From: Rugamonas sp. A1-17
GTDB lineage: Bacteria; Pseudomonadota; Gammaproteobacteria; Burkholderiales; Burkholderiaceae_D
DNA: 64,000 nucleotides
NCBI GenBank assembly: GCA_025548565.1
Contig: JAJLPB010000004.1
Location: 310,001-374,000 of the forward strand
Direction: 5' to 3'
Made by a program: the position numbers and the translations under genes. The notes under the pieces were generated by a model that saw only the letters and a program-made list of their open reading frames with translations, did not search any database and was not told where the DNA came from. Position 1 is the stretch's first letter. Each line of letters opens with the position of its first letter. Positions 8,717-16,493 of the stretch are shown here, one piece after another.

Positions 8717-9166
8717 TCAGCTGATCACCAGTTTCTTGGCGCCGTTGTTGGGTTTCTTCGGCAAGGTCAGCTCCAGCACGCCATCCTGGTATTTGGCTTC
8801 GGCCTTGCCATCGTCGACGTCCTTCTCCAGCGTGAAGCTGCGGTACAGCTGGCCGACGTAGCGCTCGCTGCGCACCACCGTCTCGCCTTCCTTCTGCTCG
8901 CTTTCGCGCTTGGTCTCGGCCGAGATCGTGACGCGGTTGCCGTCGACGTCGACCTTGATGTCTTCCTTCTTCATGCCGGGCAGCTCGGCCTTGACGCTGT
9001 AGGCTTGCTCGGTTTCGGCCACGTCCAGCTTGATCAACGGCTTGGCGTCGAAATCGCGCAGCATGTTTTTGAGGCGGAAGTCACGGAAAAAATCCTCGAC
9101 GCCGCGCAACGGTTCCAGCCGCGCCAGGTCGCCAAAGGGATCGAACTGCATCAGATTGTTAGCCAT
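8717..9166 (-). CDS. Hsp20/alpha-crystallin small heat-shock protein
   Basis: This 149-residue small chaperone has an alpha-crystallin domain from about residue 45 to 143, with the hallmark motifs ELPGMKKEDIKV and YQDGVLELTLPK. A short C-terminal tail (KKLVIS) could serve as the I/V-x-I oligomer contact. It holds unfolded proteins in a refoldable state without ATP. Its promoter carries an FNR-type box and TACAGT hexamer at 9254-9305, so induction under low oxygen is expected rather than (or besides) heat. HspX/Acr of Mycobacterium plays the same role in the DosR regulon. Confidence 0.93.
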   Translation of the reverse strand: MANNLMQFDPFGDLARLEPLRGVEDFFRDFRLKNMLRDFDAKPLIKLDVAETEQAYSVKAELPGMKKEDIKVDVDGNRVTISAETKRESEQKEGETVVRSERYVGQLYRSFTLEKDVDDGKAEAKYQDGVLELTLPKKPNNGAKKLVIS

Positions 9167-9253
9167 GTCATTGCTCCTTGTATCAGTGAACGCCGGTGAG
9201 GGTTGACCGATGGCGCGCCGGCGACCACGCCATTGCCGTCGAGCTACCGGATT

Positions 9254-9305
9254 ACTGTAGCAATCGAGGCTGGCGCTGTCATCACGGCAGTTTGATTCAA
9301 GTCAA
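9254..9305 (-). promoter_or_regulatory. FNR/Anr-type promoter of hsp20
   Basis: Read on the minus strand, the box is TTGAC-ttga-ATCAA (9292-9305) and the hexamer is TACAGT (9254-9259), separated by 32 bases. This is the same spacing as at 4362 and 9330. The box and the divergent one at 9330-9343 are only 24 bases apart, so two regulator dimers would sit back to back. Confidence 0.8.
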
Positions 9306-9329
9306 AGGTGCCGCAAATTCGCCGGTCTT

Positions 9330-9381
9330 TTGACCTGGATCAAGCGGCGACCTGTGCCGTCACAACATCCGCCGCTACAGT
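9330..9381 (+). promoter_or_regulatory. FNR/Anr-type promoter of the DUF4015 gene
   Basis: TTGAC-ctgg-ATCAA at 9330-9343 is followed after 32 bases by TACAGT at 9376-9381. A ribosome-binding site AAGGATAG and the ATG at 9422 follow. The promoter lies inside an upstream extension of the reading frame, which supports the downstream start. Confidence 0.8.
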
Positions 9382-9421
9382 GGCCCACAGCAATGCGAAC
9401 CACCAGCCAAGGATAGTCCCC

Positions 9422-10654
9422 ATGCGCCAACTTGTACTCGCAGCGGCATTGACGCTCGCGCTTCCCGCCACCCGCGCGATCGACGGCTTGGTCTACAGCC
9501 AGGCCGACCAGAGCGCGATCGCCAGCGCCATCGTCACCTCCGGCGGCGCCAGCACGCTGACGGACGCGGCCGGGAAGTTTCACCTGCCCGGAACGGGGCC
9601 GGAGGTGGCCGTCCGCGCCCCCGGGTACACGCGCCGCCAGGTCGGGCACGCCGACGGCGGCGCACCGCTGCGGCTGGCGCTCACGCCATTCCAGCCCAAG
9701 GCCGTGTACCTGTCGGCCTACGGCATCGGCAGCGACTCCTTGCGCGAGGCCGCGCTGCGGCTGGTCGACCAGACCGAGCTGAACGCGCTGGTGATCGACG
9801 TCAAGAGCGACCGCGGCATGATCCCCTACGCCAGCACCATCGCCCTCGCCGAGCGCGTCGGCGCGCAGAAGGTGCGCACCGTCCGCGACATGCCGGCGCT
9901 GATCGCGCAGCTGCATCAAAAAAACATCTATCTGATCGCCAGGATCGTGGTGTTCAAGGACGAGCCGCTGGCCACGGCCGAGCCCGACCTGGCGCTGAAA
10001 AACAGCCAGGGCCAGGTCTGGCGCGATGGCGAAAACCTGCCGTGGGTCGATCCGATGCGGCGGGAAGTATGGCAGTACAACCTCGACATCGCCGAAGAGG
10101 CGGCGCGGCAGGGCTTCGACGAGATCCAGTTCGACTATGTGCGCTTCCCGGACGCGCCCGGCGTGCAGTACGCCCAGCCCAGCACGCAGGCCAGCCGGGT
10201 CGACGCGATCAGCGGCTTCCTGGGCGCGGCACGGCAGCGGCTGGCGCCCTACAACGTCTTCGTGGCCGCCGACATCTTCGGCTACGTGCTGTGGAATACC
10301 GACGATACCGCGATCGGCCAGCAACTGGAACGCCTGGTCCAGCCGCTCGACTACATCTGCCCGATGCTGTATCCGTCCGGTTTCAAATGGGGCATCCCGA
10401 ACTACCGCAACGCGGTGGCCCATCCGTACGAGATCGTGTACCAGTCCCTGCAGCGCGCCAAGCAGCGCACCGGACTGGGCGGCGCCCGCTTCCGGCCGTG
10501 GCTGCAGGACTTCACCGACTACGCCTTCGACCACCGCCCGTTCGGCGCGGCCGAGGTGCAGGCGCAGATCGACGCGGCCGAGGCGGCCCAGTCCAACGGC
10601 TGGATGCTGTGGAATCCGCGCAACCGCTATTCGGACGGCGGCCTGCACGAATGA
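9422..10654 (+). CDS. Exported putative glycoside hydrolase (DUF4015)
   Basis: This 410-residue protein has a signal peptide (MRQLVLAAALTLALPATRA). A short carboxypeptidase-regulatory-like beta domain (about 20-80) and a TIM-barrel-like DUF4015 domain (about 95-410) follow, with motifs ALVIDVKSDRG, DEIQFDYVRFPD and YICPMLYPSGF. DUF4015 is classed as hydrolase-like; acidic residues such as the D and E in GFDEIQFDYVRF are candidate catalytic residues, but the substrate is unknown. The start at 9422 follows a clear ribosome-binding site; an upstream in-frame start would include the promoter. Placement under an FNR-type box suggests envelope or polysaccharide remodelling when oxygen falls. Confidence 0.78.
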   Translation: MRQLVLAAALTLALPATRAIDGLVYSQADQSAIASAIVTSGGASTLTDAAGKFHLPGTGPEVAVRAPGYTRRQVGHADGGAPLRLALTPFQPKAVYLSAYGIGSDSLREAALRLVDQTELNALVIDVKSDRGMIPYASTIALAERVGAQKVRTVRDMPALIAQLHQKNIYLIARIVVFKDEPLATAEPDLALKNSQGQVWRDGENLPWVDPMRREVWQYNLDIAEEAARQGFDEIQFDYVRFPDAPGVQYAQPSTQASRVDAISGFLGAARQRLAPYNVFVAADIFGYVLWNTDDTAIGQQLERLVQPLDYICPMLYPSGFKWGIPNYRNAVAHPYEIVYQSLQRAKQRTGLGGARFRPWLQDFTDYAFDHRPFGAAEVQAQIDAAEAAQSNGWMLWNPRNRYSDGGLHE

Positions 10655-10664
10655 GCCGCGCGCG

Positions 10665-11294
10665 TCACCCCTGCGGCGACGCCGGATAGCCGACCGATTG
10701 CGCCGCGATCACATACTGGTGCGCCGCCAGCCCCATGACCTCGGCCAGCGCCGGCCGGTCGACCCAGCCGCGCACCACGGTGGCCAGGCCCTCGGCCGCG
10801 CAGAACAGATAGACGTTCTGGCTGATGAAGCCGGTGTCCAGCGCGGCGTAGAATTTCTGCTCGGTCTCCGGCCGCGTGCTGTCGTCCTTCAGGCTGGCCA
10901 CGTAGATCAGGTTGATCGGGGCCGTGGCGACGAAATCCTGGCAGCCGGTGGCGGCGCGGATGTCCTCGGCCAGCACCGGCAGCAAGGCCAGTTGCTGCGC
11001 GTCGAAGCGATACAGGCCGGCGCGCATCGCCACGTAGATGTCGATCTCCTGCCCGTTGCTGGCCGACGGCGCGGTGCGCAGGCCCAGCTGCGGCCGGTTT
11101 ATGCCGAACGCGGCCCACAGCAGGCGCGACAGCGCGTAAAGCGGCAACTCGCCGGGACTGAACTCGCGGCTGGACTGGCGCCGCAGCAGCACCTTGAACA
11201 AGGCCATGCTCAGCGGCGCGAATTCGGCGTCGAGCGCCAGGGCCTCGGGGGCGATCAATTGCAATGCGGTCAAGGGGGGATGGGATGTGGTCAT
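10665..11294 (-). CDS. Nitroreductase-family (SagB-type) flavoprotein
   Basis: This 209-residue protein has the nitroreductase fold. The FMN-binding R-x-S-x-R-x-F motif is seen in RRQSSREFSP, and APSASNGQEIDIYV and the C-terminal MGLAAHQYVIAAQSVGYP follow the SagB/ThcOx-like subfamily. It would use FMN and NAD(P)H to reduce an unknown substrate. It is the second gene of a two-gene operon, 43 bases after the small exported protein, driven by the FNR-type promoter at 11770-11821. Nitroreductase-fold proteins such as Acg are also prominent in the mycobacterial dormancy regulon. It converges with the DUF4015 gene with a ten-base gap. Confidence 0.85.
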   Translation of the reverse strand: MTTSHPPLTALQLIAPEALALDAEFAPLSMALFKVLLRRQSSREFSPGELPLYALSRLLWAAFGINRPQLGLRTAPSASNGQEIDIYVAMRAGLYRFDAQQLALLPVLAEDIRAATGCQDFVATAPINLIYVASLKDDSTRPETEQKFYAALDTGFISQNVYLFCAAEGLATVVRGWVDRPALAEVMGLAAHQYVIAAQSVGYPASPQG

Positions 11295-11337
11295 GGTATT
11301 CCATTCAAGTGGATCGTTGCGCCCGGTCCGGCGTCAC

Positions 11338-11745
11338 TTATTCCGGGTCCCAGTAAAAATACAGTTCGCGCGCGGCCAGCGGTTGCACGGCGAGCGCCTG
11401 CGTCAATTCCCTGCCGCGCAGGCTGGCGACGACGCGGTAACTGCCCGGCGCCAGCTTGAGGTAGCACAGCGGACCGGGCGACACAAAAGTCGCCACCACC
11501 GCGCCGGCGCGGTCGAGAATGGTGATCGCGACGTCGGCCCGGTATTCGCCGCTGCCCTTGGTTGAAAAGGTCAGCCGCACCGGGTAGTCGGCACGGGCCG
11601 CCTGCATGGCCCGCTGCTCGTCCTCGCCGATGCCGCCACTCAGATAAACGACGCCGTTCTGCGTCCGCGGCGCCAGCTCGGCCGCCATCGCGCCGCCTTG
11701 CGCGGCCAGCGCCAGAATCAACACCCAGCTTCTCAATGCATACAT
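11338..11745 (-). CDS. Small exported protein, carboxypeptidase-regulatory-like
   Basis: This 135-residue protein has a signal peptide (about 1-22, ending GGAMAAE). A single beta-sandwich-like domain follows with RADVAITILDRAGAVVATFV and LAPGSYRVVASLRG, typical of carboxypeptidase-regulatory-like or PEGA-like folds. No enzyme motif is visible. The start is supported by GGAGGA seven bases upstream. It leads the operon with the nitroreductase and sits under an FNR-type promoter. A periplasmic binding or structural role is likely but unproven. Confidence 0.75.
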   Translation of the reverse strand: MYALRSWVLILALAAQGGAMAAELAPRTQNGVVYLSGGIGEDEQRAMQAARADYPVRLTFSTKGSGEYRADVAITILDRAGAVVATFVSPGPLCYLKLAPGSYRVVASLRGRELTQALAVQPLAARELYFYWDPE

Positions 11746-11769
11746 GGCTTTCCTCCGTGAAGAATCCCC

Positions 11770-11821
11770 ACGGTAATAGGAGCCGCACAGAAAAGCACCA
11801 GGGCCGCCTGACCCAAATCAA
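11770..11821 (-). promoter_or_regulatory. FNR/Anr-type promoter of the nitroreductase operon
   Basis: Read on the minus strand, TTGAT-ttgg-GTCAG (11808-11821, one mismatch in the second half) is followed after exactly 32 bases by TACCGT (11770-11775). It belongs to the same promoter family as those at 4362, 9254 and 9330. Confidence 0.7.
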
Positions 11822-11871
11822 AAAACCAGTGAATTGTTCAGACGTCGTGCTGCGGCCCAGGCCGGAACATT

Positions 11872-11920
11872 TTGATCCACATCAAGGACTTGCGCTGGCG
11901 ACCGGCGCGATGATCACAGT
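11872..11920 (+). promoter_or_regulatory. FNR/Anr-type promoter of the universal stress gene
   Basis: A perfect TTGAT-ccac-ATCAA box lies at 11872-11885. The best hexamer is CACAGT at 11915-11920, giving a 29-base gap, so this member departs slightly from the 32-base rule. The universal stress gene starts 50 bases further on. Confidence 0.72.
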
Positions 11921-11970
11921 ATCCCGCCGACGGCGGCCCGAACCAGCAGCCTTAGCGGCAGAAAGCATCT

Positions 11971-12408
11971 ATGTACCAGACCATCCTACTTCCCAGCGAC
12001 GGCTCGGCCTTGTCGAAAGCGGCGGCCACGGCCGCCATTGAACTGGCGCGCAAGCTTGGCGCGAGCCTGGTTGCCATGTCGGTCGCCGAACCGTATCCCT
12101 ACTCCCCGTATGTTGAGTTCGGCGCGGTGATGGACGTCCAGGCCTTTGCCGACGCCATGCAGGCGGCCGCGCATAAGTGCGTGCAAGAAATCGGCGCCGA
12201 GGCGGCCCGCGCGGGCGTACCCTGCACCACCTATGTCGCCACCTCGCTCAGTCCGTCCGACGAGATCGTGCGCACGGCGCAGGACTACAATTGCGATTTG
12301 ATTTTCATGGCCACGCACGGACATGGCGGCCTGCAGCGCTTGCTGCTCGGCAGCCAAACGCAGCGGGTGTTGGCCCACGCATCCGTGCCGGTACTGGTGT
12401 ATCGCTGA
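11971..12408 (+). CDS. Universal stress protein (UspA family)
   Basis: This 145-residue single-domain Usp has the N-terminal strand YQTILLPSDGS and the C-terminal ATP-binding signature G-x2-G-x9-G-S, seen as HGHGGLQRLLLGSQTQ, ending in the usual VPVLVYR strand. Usp proteins of this class bind ATP and promote survival during growth arrest. An FNR-type box upstream matches the known Anr control of several usp genes in Pseudomonas. Only a weak ribosome-binding site (AGAAAG) is seen. It is the last member of the low-oxygen block before the AT-rich islet. Confidence 0.93.
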   Translation: MYQTILLPSDGSALSKAAATAAIELARKLGASLVAMSVAEPYPYSPYVEFGAVMDVQAFADAMQAAAHKCVQEIGAEAARAGVPCTTYVATSLSPSDEIVRTAQDYNCDLIFMATHGHGGLQRLLLGSQTQRVLAHASVPVLVYR

Positions 12409-12423
12409 CGTGACGCCATGAGA

Positions 12424-12654
12424 CTATTTGAGGACTACCGTTCGAAAAATTTCATACGCGACAAGCGCAAAAAATAAATACGCAAACCAAGGCACCAAAA
12501 AATATGGCACCACGGAAATGTGACCTACCTTATCCAATACGAGATAGGCTGTAGAAAAAATAAAAGCAGTAACGAGCAACCAGTTCTTTTGTTTACTGAA
12601 GAGACCTACGCATGTTACCGTACCTGCCAAACCAATAATCGTTGCAATCTGCAT
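12424..12654 (-). CDS. Small membrane protein, unknown function
   Basis: This 76-residue protein has three hydrophobic segments (about 3-18, 25-41 and 48-70). Two short lysine-rich loops (SKQKNW and the C-terminal VVLK) suggest cytoplasmic sides. No family was recognised. Base composition is much AT-richer than the flanking genes, and codon use is correspondingly unlike the neighbours, which points to recent acquisition. It converges with the universal stress gene. Confidence 0.6.
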   Translation of the reverse strand: MQIATIIGLAGTVTCVGLFSKQKNWLLVTAFIFSTAYLVLDKVGHISVVPYFLVPWFAYLFFALVAYEIFRTVVLK

Positions 12655-12743
12655 GTTAATGAATTAGTGAAAATATGTATTGCTTAAAATAACGCTGTGG
12701 CAAATGGCCACAACGCTTGGTTTACCTCAACACGAGGAATAAT

Positions 12744-13223
12744 TTAATTGGCGGGATCAACAGCCCAACCGTGACTGGCAAGCCAACCCACTTCGGCAAA
12801 TCCGGAAGGAACAATATCCACTTCTTGAAGTCCGTAAAGCGCATGCCAGTCCAGTTTCATGCCTTTGAGCGTGACATTGCAAACGTTAAATTGCGCGCCT
12901 GCAGTACGTGCGGCATCGATAGCTTCCTTGATCTTGGGATCCATCGGTTGCGACAGCAATTTAACGCCCCCACCGTACAACACAATCTTCGCCTTCATGT
13001 CGCCACCCAATCCAGCGGTGGCCGTTACCCCATTGCCGACGTTGCGCAAACGGAATAGCCAAACTGCTGGATCGTCGCTGGTAATTGGCACGACCACTTT
13101 AACCTCGCCATACGGCGCGTGCTGAATGTTGGGCGCGACATATTCGGCACGGGCTGGATTGGTAAACAAAATCGAAACGAAAGTGGCAAACAGAACATTG
13201 CCCAAAGTAATATGATTTTTCAA
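12744..13223 (-). CDS. Exported DsrE-family protein
   Basis: This 159-residue protein has a signal peptide (1-26, ending NPARA) and a DsrE/DsrF-like domain: AKIVLYGGGVKLL, then GAQFNVCNVTLKG with a single cysteine, then VPSGFAEVGWLASHG. Cytoplasmic DsrE proteins carry sulfur on such a cysteine; exported relatives are common in beta-proteobacteria but their function is unsettled. Base composition is AT-richer than the genome average here. The 163 bases upstream hold no obvious operator. Confidence 0.75.
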   Translation of the reverse strand: MKNHITLGNVLFATFVSILFTNPARAEYVAPNIQHAPYGEVKVVVPITSDDPAVWLFRLRNVGNGVTATAGLGGDMKAKIVLYGGGVKLLSQPMDPKIKEAIDAARTAGAQFNVCNVTLKGMKLDWHALYGLQEVDIVPSGFAEVGWLASHGWAVDPAN

Positions 13224-13386
13224 CTAGATCCTCCGTATTGAGTTTCACGCTATTTTTCTCAAGGTCATGTCAGAGACCTGTCCGTACCTGGCCATTTTCG
13301 GCCAAGCATCAACTTGCTGAACGCCTCGGTAGGCGTTTTGCCGATATTGCCGCTAGCCGTCGACGGCAGTCCGCAACACCCTGATT

Positions 13387-13761
13387 TTATTCCTTCTTTT
13401 TCATCAAACCGGCCAATGAGGCAAACGGATTATGCGTTGCCGGCGCGAGCTCGGCCGATTTCAGACTGAGTCCCCGGTCGGCCTCAAGATAACGCGAGTG
13501 TTCGTTATCGTGGCAGTACAGGCACAGCAATTCCCAGTTGCTGCCATCAGGCGGATTGTTGTCGTGATTGTGGTCGCGATGGTGCACTGTAAGTTGCGAC
13601 ACATTCGCATGCGTAAATTCGCGCATGCAGCGCCCACACACCCACGGATACATTTTCAGCGAGCGCTCGCGATAGCCCAGCTCGCGCTGGTCGGCCGCGC
13701 GCCGTGCATCGGCCACAATTTTATCCAGCCGCGCGGCGTTCGGTTTCTTCCCAACGGTCAT
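13387..13761 (-). CDS. yajD: YajD-type HNH nuclease
   Basis: This 124-residue HNH protein has two zinc-binding CxxC pairs (CGRCM and CLYCH) around the H-H motif LTVHHRDHNHDN and NWELLCLYCHDNEH, matching YajD. HNH domains cut DNA with a beta-beta-alpha metal finger; the cellular role of YajD is not known. The ATG at 13761 is chosen because AAGGAA lies six bases upstream; a GTG five codons earlier is less likely. Confidence 0.88.
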   Translation of the reverse strand: MTVGKKPNAARLDKIVADARRAADQRELGYRERSLKMYPWVCGRCMREFTHANVSQLTVHHRDHNHDNNPPDGSNWELLCLYCHDNEHSRYLEADRGLSLKSAELAPATHNPFASLAGLMKKKE

Positions 13762-13813
13762 GCTAATTTCCTTCACTTAATGTTATATGCTGGGCGGCAG
13801 CGTCCACCGTCGA

Positions 13814-14395
13814 CTAATTGACCAGGTCAAGCGTCTCGTGCCGAGCCAGCATGGCTGCATACTCCTGTGCCTTACGTCGTCTGGTCTCAGGCTTGATTGC
13901 TGTCTGCACCCTGAACAACACTGCATAGCGTTTTTGCGAATTGAGCGTGGCGAAAAATTCGACTGCCCCGGGGTGGTCAGCGAATGCAGCATGAAGTTCG
14001 GGCGGCACGCTCGCCGTGCTAGCCGCTTCGTATGCCGCATCCCATCGACCATCTTTTTTCGCCCGCTCGATTTCAGCCAAGCCGCTCGGTTGCATCTTAC
14101 CCTCTTCAATATACCTGAGCGCTTTCTCGCGGTTGACCTTGGACCATAGACTGCGTGGGCGGCGCGGTGTCCAGCGCTGCAAATAGTGATGAGCGTCGAG
14201 CGAACGCTTCTGGCCGTCGATCCACCCGAAACACAGTGCAACCTCCAATGCCTCTTGATAGCTTACGCTGGGAACCGGAGCCCCTTTTTTCGAGTGCTGC
14301 AACCACACCCCGTCAGAGCCGTCGTGATGGGCTGCAAGCCAATGCGCAAACGCCCCTTGGGATGGGAACAGCATCATCTCAACATCTGCTGCCAT
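13814..14395 (-). CDS. YdeI/OmdA-family protein
   Basis: This 193-residue protein matches the YdeI (OmpD-associated) family. The N-terminal part has FAHWLAAHHDGSDGVWLQHSKKG and CFGWIDGQKRSLD. The C-terminal part has the bacteriocin-protection-like helices (FFATLNSQKRYAVLFRVQTA and KAQEYAAMLARHE). Relatives are linked to resistance to cationic peptides in Salmonella, but the mechanism is unclear. A ribosome-binding site GGAGTG precedes the ATG. It lies next to the tRNA gene; the 275 bases between show only a 7-bp hairpin. Confidence 0.85.
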   Translation of the reverse strand: MAADVEMMLFPSQGAFAHWLAAHHDGSDGVWLQHSKKGAPVPSVSYQEALEVALCFGWIDGQKRSLDAHHYLQRWTPRRPRSLWSKVNREKALRYIEEGKMQPSGLAEIERAKKDGRWDAAYEAASTASVPPELHAAFADHPGAVEFFATLNSQKRYAVLFRVQTAIKPETRRRKAQEYAAMLARHETLDLVN

Positions 14396-14617
14396 TGAAT
14401 CACTCCGATTTTTTAGTCAGGCTTCCGTGTCTGCCGCATCTAGCCGTCAGTTCCTGGCCGGACTTGGTCTATGGGGGCAGCATAGCAGCTTGTCGGACAA
14501 GGAGGGGCAAGGCTGGCAAGCAGCGTTCTACTGAGCTGATAGCGGTAGACCCGCTGTCACTGGCCTGCGTCACCCAGAAAACAGCAGCGGAGCCTATGTA
14601 TAGCTATGATTTGAGAC

Positions 14618-14634
14618 TTCTCCTATGAGGAGAA
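14618..14634 (-). terminator. Short stem-loop downstream of tRNA-Leu
   Basis: TTCTCCT and AGGAGAA form a perfect 7-bp stem around a three-base loop, 37 bases past the tRNA 3' end. There is no clear T run on the minus strand, so it may be a processing or weak termination site. Nothing else is evident between 14396 and 14670. Confidence 0.35.
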
Positions 14635-14670
14635 AACCGCGACGTGCGTGGACGTCTACGAATGAGGGAA

Positions 14671-14755
14671 TGGTGCTCCGAGCCGGAATCGAACCGGCAC
14701 GCCTTGCGGCGGGAGATTTTAAGTCTCCAGTGTCTACCAATTTCACCATCGGAGC
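14671..14755 (-). tRNA. tRNA-Leu(UAA)
   Basis: On the minus strand, the 85-base gene folds as a class II tRNA. The acceptor arms are GCTCCGA and TCGGAGC, the D-arm is GTGAAATTGGTAGAC, and the anticodon stem GGAGA/TCTCC holds loop CTTAAAA with anticodon TAA. A short variable arm and the T-arm GCCGGTTCGAATCCGGC follow, and ACCA is encoded at the 3' end. It reads UUA leucine codons, which are rare in this GC-rich genome. Confidence 0.97.
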
Positions 14756-14861
14756 GACAGAGCCCGTGATTATGCCACGAACCCGGCGTAACTGCCATAC
14801 CGGCAACTATCCGAACCGATAACATGGCATCATTGCCAACATCTACGTCACAAGGATAGCC

Positions 14862-16490
14862 ATGACCGTTCTGCGCCGACTGCTCTTTGCGTCGCTGTTG
14901 ATGATGCTCCACTGCTTCGCAACCGCGGCCGACACCCTGCCCAGCCCACCTGCCAGTACGCCCGCCGCCGCGCCCGCACAAGCCAAGCTGGTATTCGCCA
15001 ACCGCACCATCTTCGTGTTCCGCTCCGTGCTGACCGGCTATCCGCCGGAGGAGCGGGCCGATGGCGCGCGCAAGCGGCTGGAGGCGACGCTGGCCCGCAA
15101 CGGCCCGCAGTTGCCCGGCACCCGGCCCATCGCCGAAGGCACGCAGGTGATGCTGGACGGCGCCCTGCTGTTCCTGGTCACGCCCGCCGACATCAATCCG
15201 CTGGCCGGCGACACCACCGACAGCGTCGCCGCCGACAGCGCGGCGATACTCGGCAAGGCCCTGCTGGAGCGCCGCGAACAAGCCAGCCCGCGCTACCTGC
15301 TGATCGCGGCGGCCCTGTGTGCGGCGGCCACGCTGGCATATGGCCTGATCCTGCATGGCCTGCGGCTGATGCACCGCTGGGTGGGCAAGCGCTCGACCCA
15401 GGCCATCAGCCGCCGCCTCGGCCAGGTGCGCCTCAAGAACGTGCGCGTCCTCGACGCCGAACACTACGTGGCCTTCATGCGCCAGCTGGTGAACCTGCTG
15501 ATCTGGGGCCTGCGCCTGATGGCGACCTATCTGTGGCTGGCCTTCGTGATGGGCAAAATCCCCTACTCGCGCAGCTGGGGCGAACGCCTGCAGGACTACC
15601 TGATCGACATCATCGCCGGCATCGCGCAAGGCGTCATCGACGCGCTGCCTGGCCTGGTGCTGGTGGCCGTCATCGCCGCCATCGCGCGGCTGGTGATGCT
15701 GACCGCCGGCTCGGTGTTCCAGCGCGTGGAAAGCGGCGAGCTGCAAATCGCCTGGCTCGATCACGATACCGCCATGCCCACGCGCCGCATTTTCAATGTC
15801 GTGATCTGGCTGTTCGCGCTGGCGATGGCCTACCCCTACCTGCCCGGCGCGCACACGGCGGCGTTCCAGGGCGTGTCGGTGCTGGTGGGGTTGATGGTGT
15901 CGATCGGCGCGTCGAGCATCGTCGGCCAGGGCGCCAGTGGTTTGATCCTGATGTACGCGCGCTCGCTGCGCAAAGGCGAGTATGTGCGCATTGGCGAATC
16001 GGAAGGCACGGTGGTCGAACTGGGCATGTTCGAGACGCGGCTGCGCACCGGCCTCGGTGAGGAGATCACCATGCCCAACGCGTGGGTGCTGTCCAACACC
16101 ACCAAGAATTACTCGCGCGCGCATGCGGGCACCGGCTTTGTGCTCGACACCACCGTCACCATCGGCTACGACACGCCGTGGCGCCAGGTGCATGCGATGC
16201 TGGAGCTGGCGGCCGCCAGGACGGAGGACATCGCCGCCACGCCCAAGCCCTACGTGATGCAGATCGGCCTGTCGGACTTCTACGTGGAGTACCGCCTGGT
16301 GGCCTATGCCACCGTGGAGACGCCGCGCCGCCGCGCCGAGGTGTTGAATCAGCTGCACCAGTACATTGTCGACGTGTTCAACGAGTTCGGCGTGCAGATC
16401 ACATCGCCGCATTTCACGCAGGAGCCGGCCACGCCGCACGTGATCCCGAAGGAAAACTGGTCTCCTGCGCCGGCGGCGCGGGGGCAGTAA
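14862..16490 (+). CDS. MscS-family mechanosensitive channel
   Basis: This 542-residue protein has a signal peptide (1-23), a periplasmic stretch, about five membrane helices between residues 145 and 365, and the MscS pore and beta domains. The pore helix region reads SIGASSIVGQGASGLIL and the beta domain LRKGEYVRIGESEGTVVELG and MPNAWVLSNTTKNYSR. It would open under membrane tension to release solutes on hypo-osmotic shock. The start has a ribosome-binding site AAGGATAG. It is monocistronic and converges with the CLC gene. Confidence 0.9.
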   Translation: MTVLRRLLFASLLMMLHCFATAADTLPSPPASTPAAAPAQAKLVFANRTIFVFRSVLTGYPPEERADGARKRLEATLARNGPQLPGTRPIAEGTQVMLDGALLFLVTPADINPLAGDTTDSVAADSAAILGKALLERREQASPRYLLIAAALCAAATLAYGLILHGLRLMHRWVGKRSTQAISRRLGQVRLKNVRVLDAEHYVAFMRQLVNLLIWGLRLMATYLWLAFVMGKIPYSRSWGERLQDYLIDIIAGIAQGVIDALPGLVLVAVIAAIARLVMLTAGSVFQRVESGELQIAWLDHDTAMPTRRIFNVVIWLFALAMAYPYLPGAHTAAFQGVSVLVGLMVSIGASSIVGQGASGLILMYARSLRKGEYVRIGESEGTVVELGMFETRLRTGLGEEITMPNAWVLSNTTKNYSRAHAGTGFVLDTTVTIGYDTPWRQVHAMLELAAARTEDIAATPKPYVMQIGLSDFYVEYRLVAYATVETPRRRAEVLNQLHQYIVDVFNEFGVQITSPHFTQEPATPHVIPKENWSPAPAARGQ

Positions 16491-16493
16491 GCT

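Noticed and set aside
9308..9422. Longer DUF4015 protein starting at 9308
   Set aside because: It would contain the FNR-type promoter, and the signal peptide starts exactly at 9422 after a good ribosome-binding site.
12380..14770. Integration site repeats flanking the AT-rich islet
   Set aside because: No copy of the tRNA-Leu 3' end was found near 12.4 kb, and no integrase is present.
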